A DNA stretch of 64,000 nucleotides, from contig LUCM01003479.1 in the NCBI GenBank assembly GCA_008360955.1, positions 126,832 to 190,831 on the forward strand, written 5' to 3'. The notes below the pieces were generated by a model. That model did no database searches. It was not told where the DNA came from and was given only the letters and a program-made list of their open reading frames with translations. This stretch comes from Fasciolopsis buskii. Lineage: Eukaryota; Platyhelminthes; Trematoda; Plagiorchiida; Fasciolidae. Both the position numbers and the translations under genes were made by a program. Shown piece after piece: positions 60,908-64,000 of the stretch; position 1 is the stretch's first letter; every line of letters begins with the position of its first letter.

Positions 60908-61525
60908 GTATTTCTCGAAATTCCAGAGTCATGCGCAAGGTAAAATCAAATTTGCACACAGATGGCGCATTGAAAATCGCAAGACAAAATTTTGTCTTGA
61001 AGATGCAGTTTCTGTGCTCTCATGAACATAACCTGCAATAGGATGGGCTAATCACGAGTTATTGGGCTTCGAATCAGAGCTAGATAATCCAATGCCGAAA
61101 CTTCCTGGGTCTGACTATGAGTCGCGCACTGCGAGTCAGTCCATGTTTAAACGCATCAAAGGTGCGCATCGCCGGAGCATAATTTGGCTGGGGAGAAATG
61201 GTGGGTGTTGTCAAGTGGCCGGGCTCATCAAAAATCATGAGGGTAATATGGTAAGGATGAAGATCAATATGGATGTAGTAGCAGGATGGAGAGGAATCGA
61301 AATCACACTGGATATCATATGAGGCGGATGGAGAGTGGTAATCAACAACATTCAGTAGTCAAAATAATTTTTAAAATGAAACAGCAGGAAATCTTGAAGG
61401 TTGCATCAAACAATTTGCGGGACGAAAGTATACGAAAAATTGTGGACAGAGAGACAATGGAACTTACAAAAATGGTCACTGGACTTATGCGGCCGGGAGC
61501 GGATTGTGATGTGTGGCGGGAAGTA
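60908..61525 (+). repeat. Unidentified inverted element, right arm
   Basis: Begins GTATTTCTCGAAATTCCAGA and aligns with the reverse complement of 54550-55149. It carries an 86-codon frame (61062-61322) with RIKGAHRRSIIWLGRNGG, and an 84-codon frame (61286-61540) with VDRETMELTKMVTGLMRPG; the matching left-arm nucleotides also remain. Spacing between arms is about 5.8 kb. Confidence 0.82.
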
Positions 61526-64000
61526 GACGGGTACGTGTAAGATTTACAATCAATCCTTAAATACACTTGCCATGAATGACCTGTGTTGTCCTTGATTAAT
61601 ATTGGAGATTATGGTGTTCTGTGGCGGTACGGGTTTGGAGGTTGAGGGGTTGCGCGGCATTACAGTAGTGATAGTAACTGGTTGGACAATCGTGGTGGTC
61701 CATCTGGGATGAGGCACCCGGTGCGGTCAACAGCGTGGCTTGACTTGTCTCGGGGTCGCGCGGCCAGGTACTAGACAGCAGCTTCCTAACGGGGATAGAC
61801 AACCAGCACAAAGGATGGAGTGGAGATTTCGGCGATAGTTTGCGTTGCATCTGTGGTCATTGGCGAGCCTGGAAAAGAGCCGGAGAGAGAGGGGCGGTCT
61901 GGAATTTGTTCCAGCTGGTGTTAAAGTGAGTAAACAAAACTGGGAACACTGATGACAGTCAGTTTCTTATGAAGATTACAGGGACCAGACAACTGTCATG
62001 AAACACGCAGGGGGTGGTTTCCGTTGACGGGACGTATGCAACAAACACCGGCTGCTCGCATATGGCTCAGTCAGTCCTGTGCTTTATAGTCCTTATTTGA
62101 AACGCGTTCCTGTTTATCTTCCGACATCTTCGCAGATGCAGATTACAGTGGTCTGATAGGACGGCCAGCGCAATGGTCAAGGAATAAAGTCTTAATTTTT
62201 TCCGCTTGTAGGTTTCTTCTGGACTACGGGCCCGGTGCACATGCTACGGGGAGTCAGTTATAACTGATCATGTGATCTTTCCCCGAAGTTTACTAATCCC
62301 AGTTGCCATAAAAGGACATAACGGAGTGGCTCGCGGATGGCAGTGAGGGCTGGATGCTAGGACAGGATTTGATACGAGAAATCTTGGAAAGAAGAGAAGG
62401 GAGAAGCATGAGAATACCGGGATCGGTAATATGTGTTTAAACAGGACGATAGCAACTTGTACCACATAGTAGTTTCAGTAAGCTTGCATGAATAATTAAG
62501 AAAGAACGACGGCAGTTGTTATAGAAGTCAACATACGTACCAGGAGTGTGGTTGGGGGAACAGGGGCATGTTAAAAAACAGAGGGGTGGGTGGTGAAGCA
62601 TAAGTGGATAGTGTAATGAGCTACTTCCCCAGACCATCCAACAAAGTAGCCAAACGCTCATTTACCGAACAAGGGTGGTGTGGGGTTTCCCCTTTTGCAG
62701 GATCAGGTCTGGGCTGATGGCATACATATCCATTGTAGAATGTGGCCCATTCCTTTGCAGCCCGAGTGTGCTTTGGTTGCTGGGATCAATTTGATCCAGC
62801 GGAGAATTTTTCTCTTTTTTCTAACAGAGGAATGGTTGAGCCCATATAGGTACTTTCCATAGTTCCTCCGCCTGACCTTAATTTTCCGCGTTGTTTTTTC
62901 GCAACTGCTGGGGGGGTGTTTTCCCCACCTTCGAAGATGCTGAAACAAACTTGTCGCAGTCATTTGGCTTCTCGCACGGACTAAAGAAACAAAAGTCGGG
63001 ATAAACAAGCTTAAGGAGGATGGTGGCTTATGCCGTAAAACACAAACATGTACGTAGGGCTGCGTCATCGCCAACGCCGTGTCCTGTCTTCATTAACGGG
63101 TGCTGCTTGAAACTTACTAATGTGGACCTGTGTTTTGCGTGAGCGAATCACATCGCCTGTGTGACGTGGACAGATTTTTTTATAAGCAAAACTAGGCTGG
63201 GTACTTAAGGGAAAGGAGTCTACCTGGTTAGTGTTAGCAGGTTACTGGGAAGCAAGATGAGTAGATAGGAATAGCAAAAGGAACCCCGAAAGTGTTCTCT
63301 CATGAAATGTCTACGAAGAGAGAAACTAGTTCCGGCAGTACCCAGCATAAAGACAGGATCCTTTTTGTTGGCAGAGCATATCAGGAGCAGAGAAATCTAT
63401 GGTTAAAGAAATCCGAGGTGAGAAGACCGATATAAGGAGGATTAATCGCGGTTATAGCTGTCATAGAATCCAGCATCCTTCTGCTATCACGGACCGTAAT
63501 GTTATTTAGTGTTGTTGGCCGAGATCTAGGTTTTAGAGACTCTACTGTAGTAACTGTTATAATCCTAACGCCCGAGTCTCTGAGAGATAAGGGTCGTATA
63601 TGCGGTTTTGTCCGTATTACTCCAGTGTGCTAGGTTCTCTTGCGCCCTCAGATTGAGTGTTATGGAAAGCAGGGGGAGGGATATGTATTTAGAAATCCAT
63701 GGCTGTCTCAAAGGCACGCTCTTCCGAGATAGGGGTGTTGGTCAATTGAAGAACCCGGGTGACACTTAGGTAATTGTTTAAGGTTGTGTAAGAACAACTG
63801 GCAAACTTCCTTATTATTCACAGTCAAATCAACTCTTTCCAATATAACTTCCTGAGGAGCCGATCTTGCCTCACCTGTCAGTTTGACTTCTTGAACTTGG
63901 TTACCCAGAGCACGTTCATCCTTTGGCTGATGCTCGCAATCTTTTCAGACGTGTGAAAAACGGTTGATCGTGATTCCCACTCCCGACTACTGGCGGGAAT
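61526..64000. other. Purine-rich tract, no gene recognised
   Basis: About 2.5 kb, G+A-biased on the plus strand over most of its length, with a less biased end past about 63.8 kb. It could be the continuation of the unidentified element whose start is at 60908. No domain recognised in any frame. Confidence 0.5.

Noticed and set aside
1..64000. CRISPR arrays, bacterial operons, rRNA genes
   Set aside because: No regularly spaced repeats, no ribosome binding sites or operon-like gene runs, no rRNA-like sequence; introns and retroelements show a eukaryotic genome.

Overview
This looks like a eukaryotic nuclear scaffold, most likely from a parasitic flatworm (digenean fluke). The reasons are: an intron-containing P-glycoprotein gene with GT-AG introns; very low gene density; and a mix of decayed retroelements typical of flukes, namely a CsRn1/Boudicca-like Ty3/gypsy element, RTE-like and CR1-like LINEs, possible Penelope-like pieces, and a tRNA-like repeat carrying a hammerhead ribozyme motif that recalls the schistosome Sm-alpha SINE. 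The species cannot be fixed from the sequence alone.

Layout. 1-14,449 (minus strand): the first five coding exons of an ABCB-type multidrug transporter. They join in frame to about 348 residues and cover the N-terminus and all six helices of transmembrane domain 1. The nucleotide-binding domains and the second half must lie beyond base 1 of the window. Intron 2 holds a tRNA-like/hammerhead repeat, a second inverted partial copy, and exact 31-base direct repeats. 14,540-28,283: mostly unrecognised non-coding sequence with one LINE 3' fragment (about 19.57-20.29 kb). 28,284-29,988: an 852-base block present twice around a single N, probably an assembly join artefact; each copy carries a tRNA-like/hammerhead repeat. 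30.4-31.2 kb: the 3' end of a CR1-like LINE with a (TGAAC)6 tail. 33.2-33.6 kb: another LINE RT fragment. 36.4-39.2 kb: two possible Penelope-like fragments. 37.2, 43.2 and 44.4 kb: short copies of a GAAACGTTT motif, one of them a head-to-head palindrome. 45.2-49.5 kb: two decayed LTR elements facing each other.

50-64 kb is different in character. It has strong pyrimidine/purine strand asymmetry that switches direction. It holds an interrupted CR1-like LINE (50.5-52.8 kb) and an unidentified repeat with two arms of about 600 bases in inverted orientation (54.55-55.15 and 60.91-61.53 kb), plus a diverged third copy (57.17-57.42 kb). All three begin with a TTTCTCGA-type terminus, and two sit right at the end of a simple repeat. 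I could not assign this element to a family.

The only host gene I can support is the transporter. Everything else recognisable is mobile-element debris. The most interesting items are the tRNA-like plus hammerhead repeat and the unidentified inverted element at 54-62 kb. All calls are from reading the sequence; no database search was run.
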